NCBI RefSeq assembly: GCF_000204055.1
Contig: NW_006768859.1
Location: 1 to 53,981, forward strand
Source of the DNA: Melampsora larici-populina 98AG31
Taxonomy: Eukaryota; Basidiomycota; Pucciniomycetes; Pucciniales; Melampsoraceae
Direction of reading: 5' to 3'
DNA length: 53,981 nucleotides
The notes under the pieces are model-generated. The model saw nothing but the letters and a program-made list of their open reading frames with translations. It was not told the origin of the DNA and ran no database searches. Shown piece after piece: positions 26,047 to 39,097 of the stretch. The translations under genes and the position numbers were made by a program. Every line of letters begins with the position of its first letter. Position 1 is the first letter of the stretch.

Positions 26047-28114
26047 CCTGGTATGCGGAGATATCGAGCTTTAGACTCCAGCCTGTCCTGAGAAAAAATG
26101 CACAGAGGTAAGTATTTGAAAAGATAAGTAGTCAAATCAGACGAGGATCGTACGATAGGCTGAAGGCGAGCAGTACGCTCGATCAAGTCAACAACAATAT
26201 GAAAACGGTTCAAATCGGACTATTTGAGAGACAGGGGCCGAAAGCAAGTTTTGAGATATTGAATTGAAAGCGAAGGGAAGTTAATTGAATTGGGTGAGTT
26301 ATGATGAGGATGATGGGTGAAGGGTTTGGGAGGGAAGGGATGGGATGCACGATGAAAGTGTGCAAGATGAGGAGATGAAAATGATCGCAACTGATTGGAT
26401 CGAAGAGTTGAAGTCTACAAAGTCAAAACTTGTGAAAGGTTATGAGTATGTTACTCATGATTCATAGGCAGATCACAGCTTAAGGAAATCATCATCACTG
26501 CCAAATTGTAAAAAAGGCATCTTAAGATATCAAAACGAGACTTAAAACCCTGTAATATCGCTTTTAGGGTCCATCAAAGAGAGGCTTTGGGGCACAACTC
26601 AATCAGATCATCATCACCCTTCATGAGGTTTGTTTGCTTTGAGAAAACTGTAACAAGACAGCGGTAAACAATCATATCCAATTTGTACGTAAAATGGGAT
26701 ATCATGATAAAGCGTTTTGAAGGAGTAGGATGCAGAAGCAACACAAAGCTTATCGCATTGATGGATACCAGGAGAACATCACATTATCAACAGAAAGGAA
26801 AATGATGTCTATCATTCGTAAATAAAATGTGACAGGATTCTGTCTTCCCAAACATGTAGTGGATAATCCCAAAGGCTACTCTGATGTGAAGAACTTAAAG
26901 TGAAAGGAGCTCGAAGTGACTATAGCAATGATCGATGGATCCTCCTCTGAAGCTAACCAGAGCTCGACAAACGATAATCCTTGATGGTTTGCTACAATTA
27001 ACGTGTAGGATGACATATTACTATTTGCTTTCAATTATAGAATCAAGTCACCTGGGTAGAAACTGTGATTGACCATTTGGCTGGGATTGAAGCCTGCTTG
27101 TTTCAAGTAAGGCTCAAGTCTCCTCAACCCACTTCTTTTTGGAATTCGCATGACTTGATGAGTCTTCCTTGTGTAAAAGTAGCGAGCTTGAATTTATCTT
27201 TCAATGCATCCTTGTGTCAATTACTGATCAAGATATTCTCTCTTGGCTTTCTTTCTAGCAAGTTTCGAAAACGATGGTCTGGTAGGATGAAATGTAGACG
27301 TCATTTACAGCTTTCGGATTCAGGATGATCAAATAAATCAGTCTACGTTTTCAGAAAAATCATCCTGCAGAGATTTGCTGTTGCTGAGCTTTGACTTGAT
27401 CATTGAAGTCTCGAAATCTAGTCAAACTGATGGGAAACAAATTTCTGGACAGGGTTCAACTTCAACTATGCGAGAAGGTGCAATCATTTTCCTCGCATTC
27501 AGTGTTTCTTTTACAGACAATGTGGTTCCAGTGTGCTCTGGATGACCTACATAATAACAGAAGTCTCTGAACTCTGATACATGAACTCCCCTTATGTGCA
27601 TTGTGTACCGGAACTGCTACAATCCTGATATTTGCTGGTATTTAATTCGCAGATTTAGCCTTATATTCATAGTTGAAGTCAAATTTTACCCTTGCAATAA
27701 TTGATTTTACATTTGAAACCAAAGATAGATACATCCATGCATGTTTTTTGAAGCCTCGATTCTCCTATGCTCTCGAGTGCCACCACAAGAAGGGTTGGTT
27801 GGCTGTCCATGATTGATGGCAAGGACGACCTCAGTCCAAGGGAAGAAAACTCATGTCAGAGACCTCATATTTCAAAGACTAGCCATCTGGTCAGAGGCAT
27901 TGATCGAACCGAAAATTGTATACTTATAGATTCATGGATAAGGGGATAAAATGTGTATATCATGGTTTCCTTTCTCTGACTATAATGTCGAAAGTGGGAC
28001 TATCTCTCAATTGACTCAATTCAAGCTTACATTCCCTACGCTGGCTCACAAACAAATTTCATTTTTGGAAACTCAAATGGTCGTAGTATTATAATTGTGC
28101 CAAAGTTCAATAAC
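26047..28114. other. Intergenic region upstream of the HECT ligase gene
   Basis: About 2 kb without a convincing gene. It should include the promoter and 5' UTR of the HECT ligase gene (minus strand, start at 26046) and the 3' flank of the next minus-strand gene. Short frames at 27065-27328 and 27767-27949 have no recognisable content. No TATA box could be assigned with confidence. Confidence 0.4.
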
Positions 28115-28642
28115 AAAACCCAGCAAAACTACCAAATTCTATTGATTCACAAAGCCAACTTCGTATCCAAATCGAAAAAATGATCAATGATTGACTAACA
28201 ACGTAACCATTCAAACAATATATAAGAAGATCGACTGAGAAAAAATTGGTAAAAATACCCAGATGATCGTAAAAGAAGTAAGACACAGATGATTGTAAAA
28301 AGAAATAATATAAAATTGATTTGATTTGATTTAATTATGATTCTTTGTTTTGGCCACCTTTAAATCTTTTGAAGAAACTACCAGACAATTTGAAACCCAA
28401 CAAAAATACCAAATTCTATTGTTTCGCAAGACCAAATTCTATCCGAATCGAAAAATGATCAATGATTGACTAACTACGTAACCATTCAAACAAAATATAG
28501 AAAGATTGACTAAGAAAAAAATTGTAAAAATACCCAGATGATTTCAAAAAGAACTAATAATAAAATTGAATTGATATAATTGAATTATGATTCTTTGTTT
28601 TCGCCACCTATAAATCTTTTGAGGAAACTACCAGACAATTTG
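28115..28642 (-). repeat. Tandem duplication of a gene's 3' end
   Basis: Copy A (28115-28392) and copy B (28393-28642) are direct, diverged copies. Each starts AAACCCA(A/G)CAAAA, contains GATTGACTAAC and TACCCAGATGAT, and ends in a gene tail. Copy B holds the real last codons and stop of the gene at 28585-29545. Copy A holds a second version of the last 18 codons, changed at four residues (FLKRFIGGEN to FFKRFKGGQN) but keeping the same stop. A transcript reading past the first stop would cross the spare tail. Confidence 0.8.
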
Positions 28643-29545
28643 CCAACACGTGATACACTAGAAGATCTTTGTAAAGGTTCTTTAATAGGATTTTGAGAGT
28701 AATAGTATTCATCAGTAAGAACAACAGCTGAAGGTCTATAAACATATCCAGTGGTCTCGTTATTTTGAAAAGCTCCATCAACAGAAACTGCACTAGCTTG
28801 ACCAAATTCTCCAACTGAGTTATTTCTAAATCTTCCTAAAGGCGCTGAGAGAATTTGAGGAGGGGGGGGTACGGATGGATAGTCTACGAGTAATTCTTGA
28901 GCTTGTCCAGAAGAAGGGGATGTTGGTGATTGAGAAGGGTGATCTGATGGGCTTTGACCGGCGCGACGTTTGACAATCTTGAGAGGCGCATGTGAAGGGA
29001 GGTTTGAGAGTTGTCCGATGGTGGGGAATTTTCGGCGAGAGTATGATGAAGTACCAGAAGAGCGGGCAGGGGACGAGAGAGGAGGACGACCGTCAGAAGA
29101 TCCAGTGGCAGCGTCGTTGTTTCGAGACGAACCAGGGGAACTATAAGGGGAAAAACAAGAAGAACAAGGAGCATAGGTGTGAGACAGAGTCGTCGACGTC
29201 AAGGGAAATGAAGAATACAAGAAAGATCGAGAGCACTAGAACATACCTTAATGGAACGTAATCGTCACCAAAGACTGAGGAAGTAGCCAACGAAGCCTTG
29301 CGGGGAAGCGGAAGAGAGGGTAACTTGGTTTGTTTCTCGTCTGAAGCTTGTTGATTCGGTGGGTAACGTGGAAGATTGTTGTATGGAAGTGAGCCTTTTC
29401 TCGCGTAAGAGTAGAGAACGTTCGAGTCGAGAGCATTTTGGCTTAAAGGATTCGTGTCGGATTGCGGTAGAGAGGCAGAGCGATCACGAGTAAGATGAGT
29501 AAGTCTTGAATGATTAGAAGGTATATTTGAATTATCTTGAGACAT
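28585..29545 (-). CDS. Ser/Pro-rich protein of unknown function
   Basis: Two exons (29545-29247 and 29140-28585) join in phase to give 284 residues. The ATG at 29545 is followed by a Ser/Asn/Arg-rich stretch. The middle has SRRKFPTIGQL, KIVKRRAGQSP and a VPPPPQ run; the end is KRFIGGENKES. There is no signal peptide, membrane segment or domain that I recognise. The low-complexity, basic, phosphosite-like composition (RSSSVSR, RDRSASLPQ) suits an intrinsically disordered regulatory protein, but this is inference. The 3' end is duplicated downstream, leaving a fossil tail. Confidence 0.75.
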
Positions 29546-31633
29546 GTTGGTTGACTAGTTGATTTGAAAGTTTTGAGAAATTGTAAGTTATAAAAGTCGT
29601 GTGTGTTGTGTGTTGTGAGTCGTGAGTGTGATTGTTTGTGGTTGGATGGAGCAAACTACAATTGAGGAGCACGGAATTTATACCTTGTAGCCCTCAGCAA
29701 TCAGCAATCAAAAGCGCAGTAGGGATCAGCTTCTCCTATCCGCATCTGCATTATTAGCATTATTGGCATTATTATCTGGAGGCGAGAAGTCATTTCATTT
29801 CTTTTTTAAAAATGCGAAACCTTTTGTACATGCTTTAATCGAGATACAGAAAGCATTTCGACAAATGTTCGTGTCATTAAAAATGAAGGCTTTGAAACTC
29901 AAGCCCTTTCCACTGTCGAGAACGGCTCACAGAATCTGAGCTAGGATCACGTGTTTTCTGCTTCACATATGTTTTGTTTTGTGCAACAAGGCCAAAACAA
30001 AGCATTTATTTCATTTCTTGGAATGATGTTGCTCTGAGGACCAATCGCCTACGCGATAAAGAAATAACTAGGTTTACTGAAGAATATTGATTGATTATCA
30101 AGGCCAGGAAAGACAAGGAGGTGCCAACATGTACTATCTTGCACATGCTAAAGCAGGCAAAGTTCAGGCGCAGAAGTAGCATATCGCATATATCATATAG
30201 CACCTCAATCGCAAACCTCAAAACCTTCGAGCTTTGTAGACTCACCCAACACTCGGTGTCATCTCCAATCATGATATTCTCTGTGCGTATATATCAACAA
30301 CCCAGGTGATCAAAACCAAGCGCCATTCCGAATGTTCGTCGATGACGGGTCTGTACTCACTGGTAATTCTGGAGGTATGTTTACCAGACCATCTGTGAAA
30401 GATGACAAGTTGAATGATTGATACTAATCAACATATTCGTGAATGTACCAGATCTTAATACCTATAAATTAAGAGCGGTCAAGATTCTATTTGGTTGTGT
30501 GTCCAAGATTGTCGGTCCTTCACCACGATATCAGTCTTTACACGACTCTACTGAACGCTCTGTCGAGGGCGAAAAGACTTTTGATGAATTCTTTAAAACA
30601 ACACTCATTTCTCTACGCTGATTTATCTCAGTCTTGACTTTCCGCCATCTGCCGTGATGGTCTTGCTGACTATAGCGCATGCTACTTATTTTCAGCCACG
30701 GATCCACCGCCTGACACAGCCTGCCGGGTGATCTATGGCAGTAGTAGGGCAAGGCAGGCAATCATCATTAACCCAGGCAAGCAAAGTTATCTCGTGCTTC
30801 TCATGATATAGCTTTCTGGGCGACAATCAATGGCGCTAGATCTCCAAGAGCGCACAATTCTCCCGACATTAATGTGGCAAAGATGACTGAATAATCGACA
30901 AGCGGCAACTCGACTAGCCAGCTGTGTCCTTGCAAGCTCAGAGCGATAAGTTTCGCGGTCTACTTGGCCAAGACAATAACACCGTGAAACATAAAGCCCT
31001 ATTCGGAACATTTTTCAATGGCGGGGTTGCGTGCTCATCTGGGGGCACAGCTGAAAAGTTGGGTGATTTAGAGCCGTTGTCGTAAATGTGAATGCGATAG
31101 ATCTGACTATGTATATATCCGCAGAACCGATTCAAACACTCTCGTCCACCGCTATCCTCAGGATATAGCTTCTCTTGGATGCGATCTCGGGCACAATCCT
31201 GAAGTGCTGACGTCAGGGCTCATACAGCTTCGGATGTATTCATCAGTCACGATAAAGCTTCAAATGATTGATCGGAAGCCTAATCCTGGAAGTCATCAGA
31301 CAATGCGAAGATTATAATCGAAAAAGGATTCAAGTTCAAGAGCCAGTTCGAAGAGCTTCGCTACACGAGGACGGTTTTCTGATCCAGGTTGGTTTATAGA
31401 TTCTTGTCAGAAAGCATGTCACTCGAGCTGTTCAGAAATCTGTCACGCCATTTTCCACCAGACTGTGACATGGCAATCGGGCATTCATTCCAATGGTCAC
31501 TTCTTCTTGATCATGCCTCCATCACGATTCACGCCAATATACCGTCTGGAACCAGATTCAACTACGCTGAAAGTTTGATTAACACCTTCCCATTGAGTAT
31601 AAAAGTCATAAAGATCATCGTAAACTGAAAGGA
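29546..31633. other. Intergenic region, no gene recognised
   Basis: The stretch contains only frames under 90 codons with no sign of conserved content. It probably includes divergent promoters for the minus-strand gene starting at 29545 and the plus-strand gene starting at 31634. A triplet-like run (TTATTAGCATTATTGGCATTATTA) lies near 29750. Confidence 0.4.
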
Positions 31634-32156
31634 ATGACGAGCTCAAGATTTGGTTTCCTTAATATCAGACTGATTGTTCTAGGTCTTCTTATCGGTCTTG
31701 GTTCAGTGAGTATAGACAGACCTCTTTCTTATGATATATATTATTGACTGGTCTTGATTCTCTACTGATTGATTGTTTTTGATTGACACTTCTTCAGGTT
31801 TTCCTCTTCTCGCCAAAGCTTTTACGAGCTTATTTGACTCAACCTTTTAGACCTTCTCTCACACCTGATCATCTCACTTGGCACGTATGGCAAAAACTTC
31901 AACATCTGAATCCTACAAGCCCAAACCATGACCCAAAGTGAGTAGCATACATACGATGAATGATTGATATTATATCTTCAAGCTTTGATGTTTTTACTTA
32001 CAATGTTGACGATTTTCCGAATTGTCATTTAGTAATCTCGGCGTACCTCCACCAGAAGATTTAGTAGCTCGAAGGCCAGGAAAACAAAAAGCTGAACATA
32101 TCCCTCCCAAGATGCCTTTACCAAAGAAGATTAACCTCCATTCGGATGAATTATGA
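31634..32156 (+). CDS. Small single-pass membrane protein ending in SDEL
   Basis: Three short exons (31634-31705, 31798-31937, 32033-32156) with GT-AG introns join in phase to give 111 residues. The N-terminus has a hydrophobic segment (IRLIVLGLLIGLGSVFLF) after a short basic lead, as in a signal anchor. The rest is soluble: a Trp/His-rich segment (LTWHVWQKLQHL), then a Pro/Lys-rich tail ending HSDEL. SDEL resembles the KDEL/HDEL ER-retrieval signal, which would fit a type II membrane protein with a lumenal C-terminus. I do not recognise a family. Each exon is too short to be noticed as a long frame, so such genes are easily missed. Confidence 0.65.
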
Positions 32157-32528
32157 AGAAAATGTATCAATCCCCAGCTTGACCTTGTAACTACTCTCCT
32201 GTGAATTCAAACTTTCATCGCATCATCTCACAGTAGGCGGCTACTTTCATCTCTGTACCAGTGGACAAAGACTTTGAGATTTTTTGTACCATACCACTTC
32301 GATCACCTCACGTATCATCAACATGCGTCTTCAGTACTTCATGAATATATTTGGAAAATGTCCATTATGGCCCACCATATTTTTTATAAAGATTCACAGA
32401 TATGATACAATTGTTTACAATGATTCTTGCCAACAAGAGCTTCAGAGAAGATGACAACAATCCTTAGCTCATACGATGATTTGAATAGAGGTAATGGAAA
32501 TGCGATCTGATCAAATCAAGAGTTCTTT
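32157..32528. other. Convergent 3' flanks
   Basis: This gap lies between the stop of the small SDEL gene and the family-expected end of the FUN14 gene on the other strand. It should hold both 3' UTRs. No other feature was seen. Confidence 0.45.
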
Positions 32529-33242
32529 TTAGCCGATCCTTAAACCTAGCACAAAACCAAGTGAAAAAGTACTTCGAGCCTGAAAATCAGCAGTTAAGAA
32601 ATTCCAAAACCGATTTCCAATTGATCGATCACCATGTCCTATGAATCGATCGATCACCATGTCCTATGAATCGATCGTATTTATGTGAAATCTGATTCCA
32701 ATGAACATCCACTATCGAACGTGAATGTAAGTACTGTATCAATAGTCAAAGAAATCAGTCTAGTCAGGCTAAGATTTGATCTAGAAAAAAAATACTAGGA
32801 AAAAGGTGCATATTCTCTTAACTTGAACAAACACAAATCCAGCTCCACATAGAAAGGCAAGAAACCTTAATCCTTTTCGAACAAAGATACCAACACAAAT
32901 TCCAGATACAGCACCGAAAGAAAGTTTTTGAAGACTAAGTATACTTTCAGGTGGTGAGGTAGTTGGAGGTGAAGATGAGGGAGTCTCCATGATTGGTAAC
33001 TCGTCTTCACATTTGATTTTTGGTTTGAAAAGGTAAACAGTGATGGCGGAAGCCGATAAAATGCTGATATTGCGAAGACCTAGACTAGAACGCGTAGTTG
33101 CTTGAGATTTGGTGTGTTGGAAACGAAGAAAAGGTGTTGGCTTGAGATTCTGAGCTGAGTATGAGAAAGTACGAGTGGAGTTGAAGAATCTAGGTGTTGG
33201 TTTAATTTGAGATAATTGAAGTCTTGAAGTTGTTAATAACAT
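32529..33242 (-). pseudogene. FUN14-domain protein, frameshifted by a duplication
   Basis: Exon 1 (33242-32823, 140 codons) starts at the ATG of MLLTTSRL. It has an Arg/Ser/Thr-rich, acid-free lead typical of a mitochondrial presequence, a first hydrophobic segment (ISILSASAITVYLF), and the FUN14 core (LSFGAVSGICVGIF, AFLCGAGFVFVQ). Exon 2 begins at 32733 with YLHSRSIVDVHW, matching the spacing of FUN14 proteins after the LLQ motif. The donor is GTTAAG, a weak site. FUN14 proteins (FUNDC1 in animals) are mitochondrial outer-membrane proteins linked to mitophagy and contact sites. A 25-bp tandem duplication (32624-32673) shifts the frame to a TGA at 32629-32631. The family-type ending (FSLGFVLGLRIG, stop at 32529-32531) is present but out of frame. 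Confidence 0.75.
32624..32673. repeat. Perfect 25-bp tandem duplication in FUN14 exon 2
   Basis: Two exact copies of a 25-bp unit beginning ATCGATCACCATG stand at 32624-32648 and 32649-32673. As 25 is not a multiple of three, the second copy shifts the FUN14 reading frame. Exact identity suggests a recent event or an assembly artefact. Confidence 0.9.
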
Positions 33243-33590
33243 TGTTGCTAGTTGATAATTGTGGTGTTGGTACCACTTGATCAAGTGAATCTGATCGAAT
33301 CTGAAGAATCTTTGAAACCCCAAAAGAGCAATTGATTGGTTTGGATTTGGCAGTTTGTCGAAATGCAGTTTCTGAAAATGTAGTTTTAGATTACTCGATT
33401 TGATTCGATCCACTCGTCAAATTTGAATTTCAAGGTCGCGTCAAATTGTTCACTCGATCAAAAAAACATCATCAACATCATCAACATCATCAAATAGTCA
33501 ATCAAGAACAAGAAAACCATCAAGTGATCGAAGTACTTCATGAAGAACACATTCAATCAATCAATCCAATCATAATCAAATCATCAAACT
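33243..33590. promoter_or_regulatory. Shared divergent promoter region (FUN14 / Nup155)
   Basis: This 348-bp gap separates two divergent start codons, so it must carry both promoters or 5' UTRs. The Nup155-side half has a CATCAACAT repeat (about 33468-33492) and CAATCAATC words, common in fungal 5' UTRs. No TATA box was identified. Confidence 0.4.
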
Positions 33591-36500
33591 ATGATCAATT
33601 CATTTCAGCTTAACAATCAATCCAAACCATTCTCATTCTCATCTTCAGCACTAAGACCAACTGATTCGAATTCAAGTTCAAAACCAGATGAAAACTTATT
33701 CCAGCAACTTCAAATCAGTTCAAACACAATCGATGAGAAATTAGATCATCAATCTATCATCAATCAAAATCATCAATTACATTCATCTCTACAAGGTATT
33801 CACATCAAATCATATCTTATCTTATCTTATTCTAATCAAATCATATCAAACTAATCAAATCTAACCATCACAGGTCATTCTTCTTCTGAATACATCATCT
33901 CTCCAAATTGGGCTCCACTCATCAAAAGAAGTACCGTCAATTTACCTGACATACTCTTTGATCAATATCATGGTCTGTTCATTCTCACTTCATCTCATTC
34001 ATCATCTTCAACTCTAGCTGATGATTTCATTCTCAACAAACAGCTCAGGATCATCGTTGTTTAATGGGTATATTCCCGGAGATCCAGAGGGCTTGGTTCA
34101 CAGTGGATAACAAATTGTTCTTATGGGACTATGTGGATGGCAACGATTTCGCAAGTTTTGAACAATTGGATCAAATCATCTCAGCAATCACTTTAGCTAA
34201 ACCTAGACCAGGTACTTGAAACTATCATTTATACATGACTATTCATCAGATTTTTTTGACTCTTTTTCTTTGCTTCAGGTCTCTTTGTAGCCGACATTCA
34301 ACACATTCTAGTGATTGCTACCCCTTTGGTTGTTACTATCGTTGGACTTTCACTTAAACCCTCAGCACCTTCTAAACCCGCAGAGCTCTCACTTTACCTA
34401 ACCGGCTTGTCAATCCCTACGGATGGAATCCTCTTCACCTCAATTCATGCTCATGAAGCTACTGGCAGAATCTTTCTCTTAGGATCATCTGATTCACAAA
34501 CTGGTGCTACTCAGGGAAACGATCTGTGTGAATTCGAATATAGATCTGAAGAAGGTTGGTTCAAGAAACGGTGTAATCTCTTAAATCATAGTCGAGGTGG
34601 TGGTAGTAATACTCTAAGCAACTTGCTACCAAGTTGGTTGAGTCCGATCACCACGGGTAATATTACATTGCTTTCCATCGATCAAGAGCGACATTTAATC
34701 TATGGCTTCACCAAATCCGGTTCCATCAAAATGTATAGTCTGGGTTCAACTGGCCAAGATCCTCCAAACGAGCTTGCTTCTGTTAGCAACGTTGTTAGAG
34801 AAGCTCTTGGAATGTGTCCATCCGCTGGTCCCTTACTTGATCCACGTACATTCGAAGTCAACGGTTTACATACCATCAAGAAAAGAGAAGGTGGTAAAGT
34901 AGCACTTGTGCTCACTACTACCATGGGAGTTCGTCTTTATTTCTCACACGCAAGAAAGGGATATGGTTATGGTTATATTGGTCTTACCGGTACTACCAAC
35001 AATTCGACTTCTAACTCGATGCATGATGAAGATTGGAATCCGGCCTCACTTTGGCTTTGTCATGTTCGACTTCCACCTCGCCAGTCAAATTCTTCACAAC
35101 AAAACAACCATAACCCACTTACGAGTCTTTCACTTAATTCAGTTTATCAACCACCTCGACAGGATGATTCATTGGCAGGATCAGGCGAATCGGAGATGAT
35201 TCCCATCCCTTCTCCCTTAAGTCTAACTCATACAAGTTATGCTTCACCTCAAGGCTTCTTTATTTCCTCGCATACTGTCGATTCAGAGCATGATCTGATC
35301 ATCGTCACTGCTCCTGATTTAAGTCAACAATTGAATCATCACAACTTTATGGGTACCGCCAACCCGTCAGCCGCACCAGGACTTCAGAATAATGCTGCAC
35401 AACCACCACCGACAATGTCAGAGATTGCATCTCCAATCCATATCGAGGGACATGCTTGGGCCATCGCTCAATCATCTCCTTCTTCCGCTTTTATGGATTC
35501 AGATCCATTCACAGGATCTCCCCAAGAGTGGCTCATCCTCTCCAATATGGGCATCAATGTACTTTCAAATCAAAGACCGGTTGATACGCTTGCTGGTTTA
35601 TTAAACAGTATGCCTGGTAGAGATCATGATCTTGCTCTCTTTTGGGAAAGGTATTTTGTTTTGATACCAATTTTTCAATTGAAACCAAACGTTTAGGTTG
35701 ATGGATCTTTCCTTGATCGAAAATCCTTCTTAGGTTCGGTCGAGATCAAACTTGTGCAATGTGCATCTGTATCATTGTGACAGTTCAAGATTCGATGCAA
35801 TCTAATGCTCCATCTTCAATACATTGGGGATCAGAAGCCGGTTTGAATGCCAAAAAGTTATTCTTTGAATCTTCTGGTCGACCTGAAATTCTATCAAACT
35901 GTAATCAGTCTCTTCTTTTTCGTGTTGTGGACGTATGGATTTCTGACCATGTTAACGAGAATATAGATACTCCAGGCGGTATGAGTAGTAGTGGAGCCGA
36001 TGATAGAAAAGTTTGTTTCAGTGGTAAAACATGAAGGATTAGCGATTTACCTTTCTTGGATCCTTCGACCGATCTGGAATCAGAAAGTCACGATGTCTAG
36101 GTACGTTTGGTTTTGATCTGATTGACTTTGTTGAGGGTCAAACTGATAGGCTGCTGCTGGAGGTAGCAATGGACTCTTAGCTTCGAATTTGAATGAAGCC
36201 ACTTTGATGAAGGTTCAAAGGGAATTGAACGGTTTGCGAAACTTTATGGACAAGTCGGTTTCACTACTTTTCTTTGACTATCCAAAAACGTCGAGGAAAC
36301 TGATGTACGTGGGAATTCTGCGGTTCTTGAATTAGTGAATCGGTCTTGTTGACGTCATTGCCAGATATGAGAACTACTGGAAGGACAGACGTGATCAAAG
36401 GTGTTTATGAGCTCGAACAAAACTCAATGAACAGCATGCGAACACTCTTGACTCAATCAATTGAAGCCATCTCATTCATCTTATTATTGATTGATCACAA

Positions 36501-39097
36501 ACTCACTGATATCATTTCTTCGTACGTCTTTGATCTTTTATTGCTTTAGTCACTCTTAACTGATCTTAAGAGAGAGAGTTTTCATAGATGTCCGGAAGAG
36601 ACACGAAAGATGATGGGTGAGATTGATTATCGAGAGTTGATTGCGGGTCAAAACGGTCGAGAATGTACAAGATCGATGGTGAAGAGTTTGATTAATCAAC
36701 AAATGGTGGGGAAAAGTGTGGATGGGATCAGTGAGATCTTGAAACTTAGATGTGGTACCTTTTGTAGTTCAGATGATGTCTTGTTATACAAGGTTGGTCT
36801 CTCTTGGTTTCTTATAACTTGTTTGAAAAAGCGTGCGTGTTGGTCAGCACCTTATTGATTGGACTGTGTGGATTTGGAATCTAGGCTATTGAAGCTTTGA
36901 ATCGAGTCAAAGAATGTCAAAATCCGGATGATCGACGAAACTTTGCAACTGACGCTCTCATGTTAGCTTGATTTAACTTATACTTTTTTTCCTTCCCTTT
37001 CTCGTAACAATCCTTGAAGCTGGAATAACAATGAAAATATCCATAACCCAATACTGATTTACTTTTTTTGTTTTGTGTCTGATTTCCTATAAAACAGATT
37101 ATTCAAAAAGGGTGCTAAACATATGACCATAGAAGTACTAGAAAATGCATGTGAAGAGTTTTTGAAAACCGGATTCCTAGATGGAATTGTTGAATTATGT
37201 TTAAGTTGTGCAAAGGTTTGGGATCCATTACATGAAGGAGTTGAGTATTGGAGAAATGGGAAGATGGGAAGAAGAGGAAAAGACGTTTTTGAAGGATTAG
37301 AAAGATGTTATACAATTCTTGTGGAGAGTCTTGATAGTTTTGGTATGGATGGAAGTCTCAATGGTAAGTTTTTTCTCTCTCTTTAGCCTCTTCAGGAAGA
37401 TCTGTTCTTTATGTTTCTTTTTGGTCGTTTGTTGGATCAAGGTGATGAAGTTAGAATTATGAAAGATCATGCGATTCGGGTTGGGTTATCTAGTGATGAT
37501 GAACTGTTTCATTATCATTACTACGACTGGTTGCTGGCGAGAGATCGAACCATCGAATTACTCGAGGTAGGTTGGCAGTCTGATTGGGATCGTTGTATCC
37601 GAATACGGAGCTGATCAAGGTACCGATTTTCTCATTGATTGAACAAGACTCGGAGTGAATACTTGGAAAGTTATTTGAAAGCTGTTCCTACAACACTTTT
37701 AAAGGCGGATCTGTTGTGGCAATATTATGCTAGGCAAGACCGATTCCTGGATGCAGCAAGGATCTTAGCCAACCTTGCGAGTGATGATGGGTTCGTCTTT
37801 CCTTTTGAATTAGCATCTTATAGCTTCGATGTGTATCTTGACACTCATGAAACCTTTGGTCTGGTGAACAGATTACCTTTACCGCTCTCAAGACGAATAG
37901 AATATTTGTCATTAGCCATTAACAATGCGAAATCGTCTACACATTTGAATGGAGAAGGGTTCGAATTTGTCATAGAGATTGAAGAAAAACTAGAAGTAGG
38001 ACAAGTTCAGGTTGAAGTCTTACAGAATATAATTGATTCTGAAGAAGAAGAAGAACGTGAGGAAGGTGTGAGACAGATCTTAGATCAATTACAACGTCGA
38101 TTATATACTATCAGTGAGGTGAATCTCATTCATTTGTGTCGGTTTTGTTTTGTGCTAAGTTCAAATTGACCCACAAAGGAAGGAAAGCTGATGGGAATGA
38201 GGGGAAGTTGATTAAAATTGTAGCTTTACAGGGATGTTGTCGAACCTTTAGGATTGTTAGATGCTACACTAATGATCTTTCATGTCTCTGATCATCGGGA
38301 TGAGGTTTTGACGGAGACTGTGTGGCGAGCGATCATCGAGAGGGGTGAGCATTTGATCCATTCACATTGAGAAAGAAAGCAACATGCTTCTCTTGTCTTT
38401 CGACATCTAATGATCTATATTTTCTATTGATCGAAGCTCATAATGGTCGTCCAGCTGGTAAAGTACGCGGACCAGAAGCTGTGGCCAGCAAAGTGACCGA
38501 GTTAGGACGAAAGTTTTATCCTTCTGATATTGCTTTTAACCTACGTATGTGATCTCGTTTCCCTTGCTTTACTCTTTGGAGTCATTTTTTGAAACACTTA
38601 CATTTCATATGTTGGTCTATGTACGATTCATGAAGCGATGGTGGTGGGTTTAGTAGAAAAATACGCATTTGAACAAGGAGGTCGAAGAAGATGGGTTGGA
38701 CAGATGCTCCGATTGGCAGGAGTACCTTGGCAATCGATCTGGGAGTCAATGGATGAGCTATTCACAACCAAGGTTTGATTTTTCAATCTTTTCTTTTGGA
38801 AATCAACCCAGAGGTTTTGACAGAGGTGTTCTTCTTACTTTCTAGGTTCCTCCTTGGCATGTGAATGGTACATTGGCTTTCTTGGCTTACGAGCTTGCAG
38901 GAGTTCTTGAAGCTTGGTTAGAAGAACTTCATTCGGAGAGTCAACTTCATTTAGGAAACTTCCCGGCTGCAAGAGTAGTGGATGTGATTGATCGATATGT
39001 GGCTATGTTGAGTAGTATTCATGTGGAAGATGTTGCGTATGGAGAAACGGCTAGAAAACTTGAAGTGATGAAGATTAGGATTAGGGAAACGTTTTGA
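33591..39097 (+). CDS. NUP170: Nucleoporin Nup155/Nup170 family
   Basis: The first exons are firm: 33591-33795, 33874-33972, 34044-34211, 34279-35650, then 35734 onward, all in phase. Later exons can be recognised to the stop near 39097, but joins between about 35900 and 36170 are uncertain. The N-terminal half shows the family propeller start (CLMGIFPEIQRAWFTVDNKL; GLFVADIQHILVIAT). The C-terminal half is the alpha-solenoid: CSSDDVLLYK, DDELFHYHYYDWLL, ADLLWQYYARQDRFLDAARI, RIEYLSLAINNAKSS, EKLEVGQVQVEVLQ and RRWVGQMLRLAGVPW. Nup155 builds the inner ring of the nuclear pore and binds the pore membrane. The gene is split into at least a dozen exons. The ATG at 33591 precedes a Ser/Asn-rich leader typical of fungal members. 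Confidence 0.93.

Noticed and set aside
35929..36040. A 43-nt intron in the Nup155 gene between GTATGA and TTTCAG
   Set aside because: It is shorter than every other intron in the window and other joins are possible; left unresolved rather than reported.
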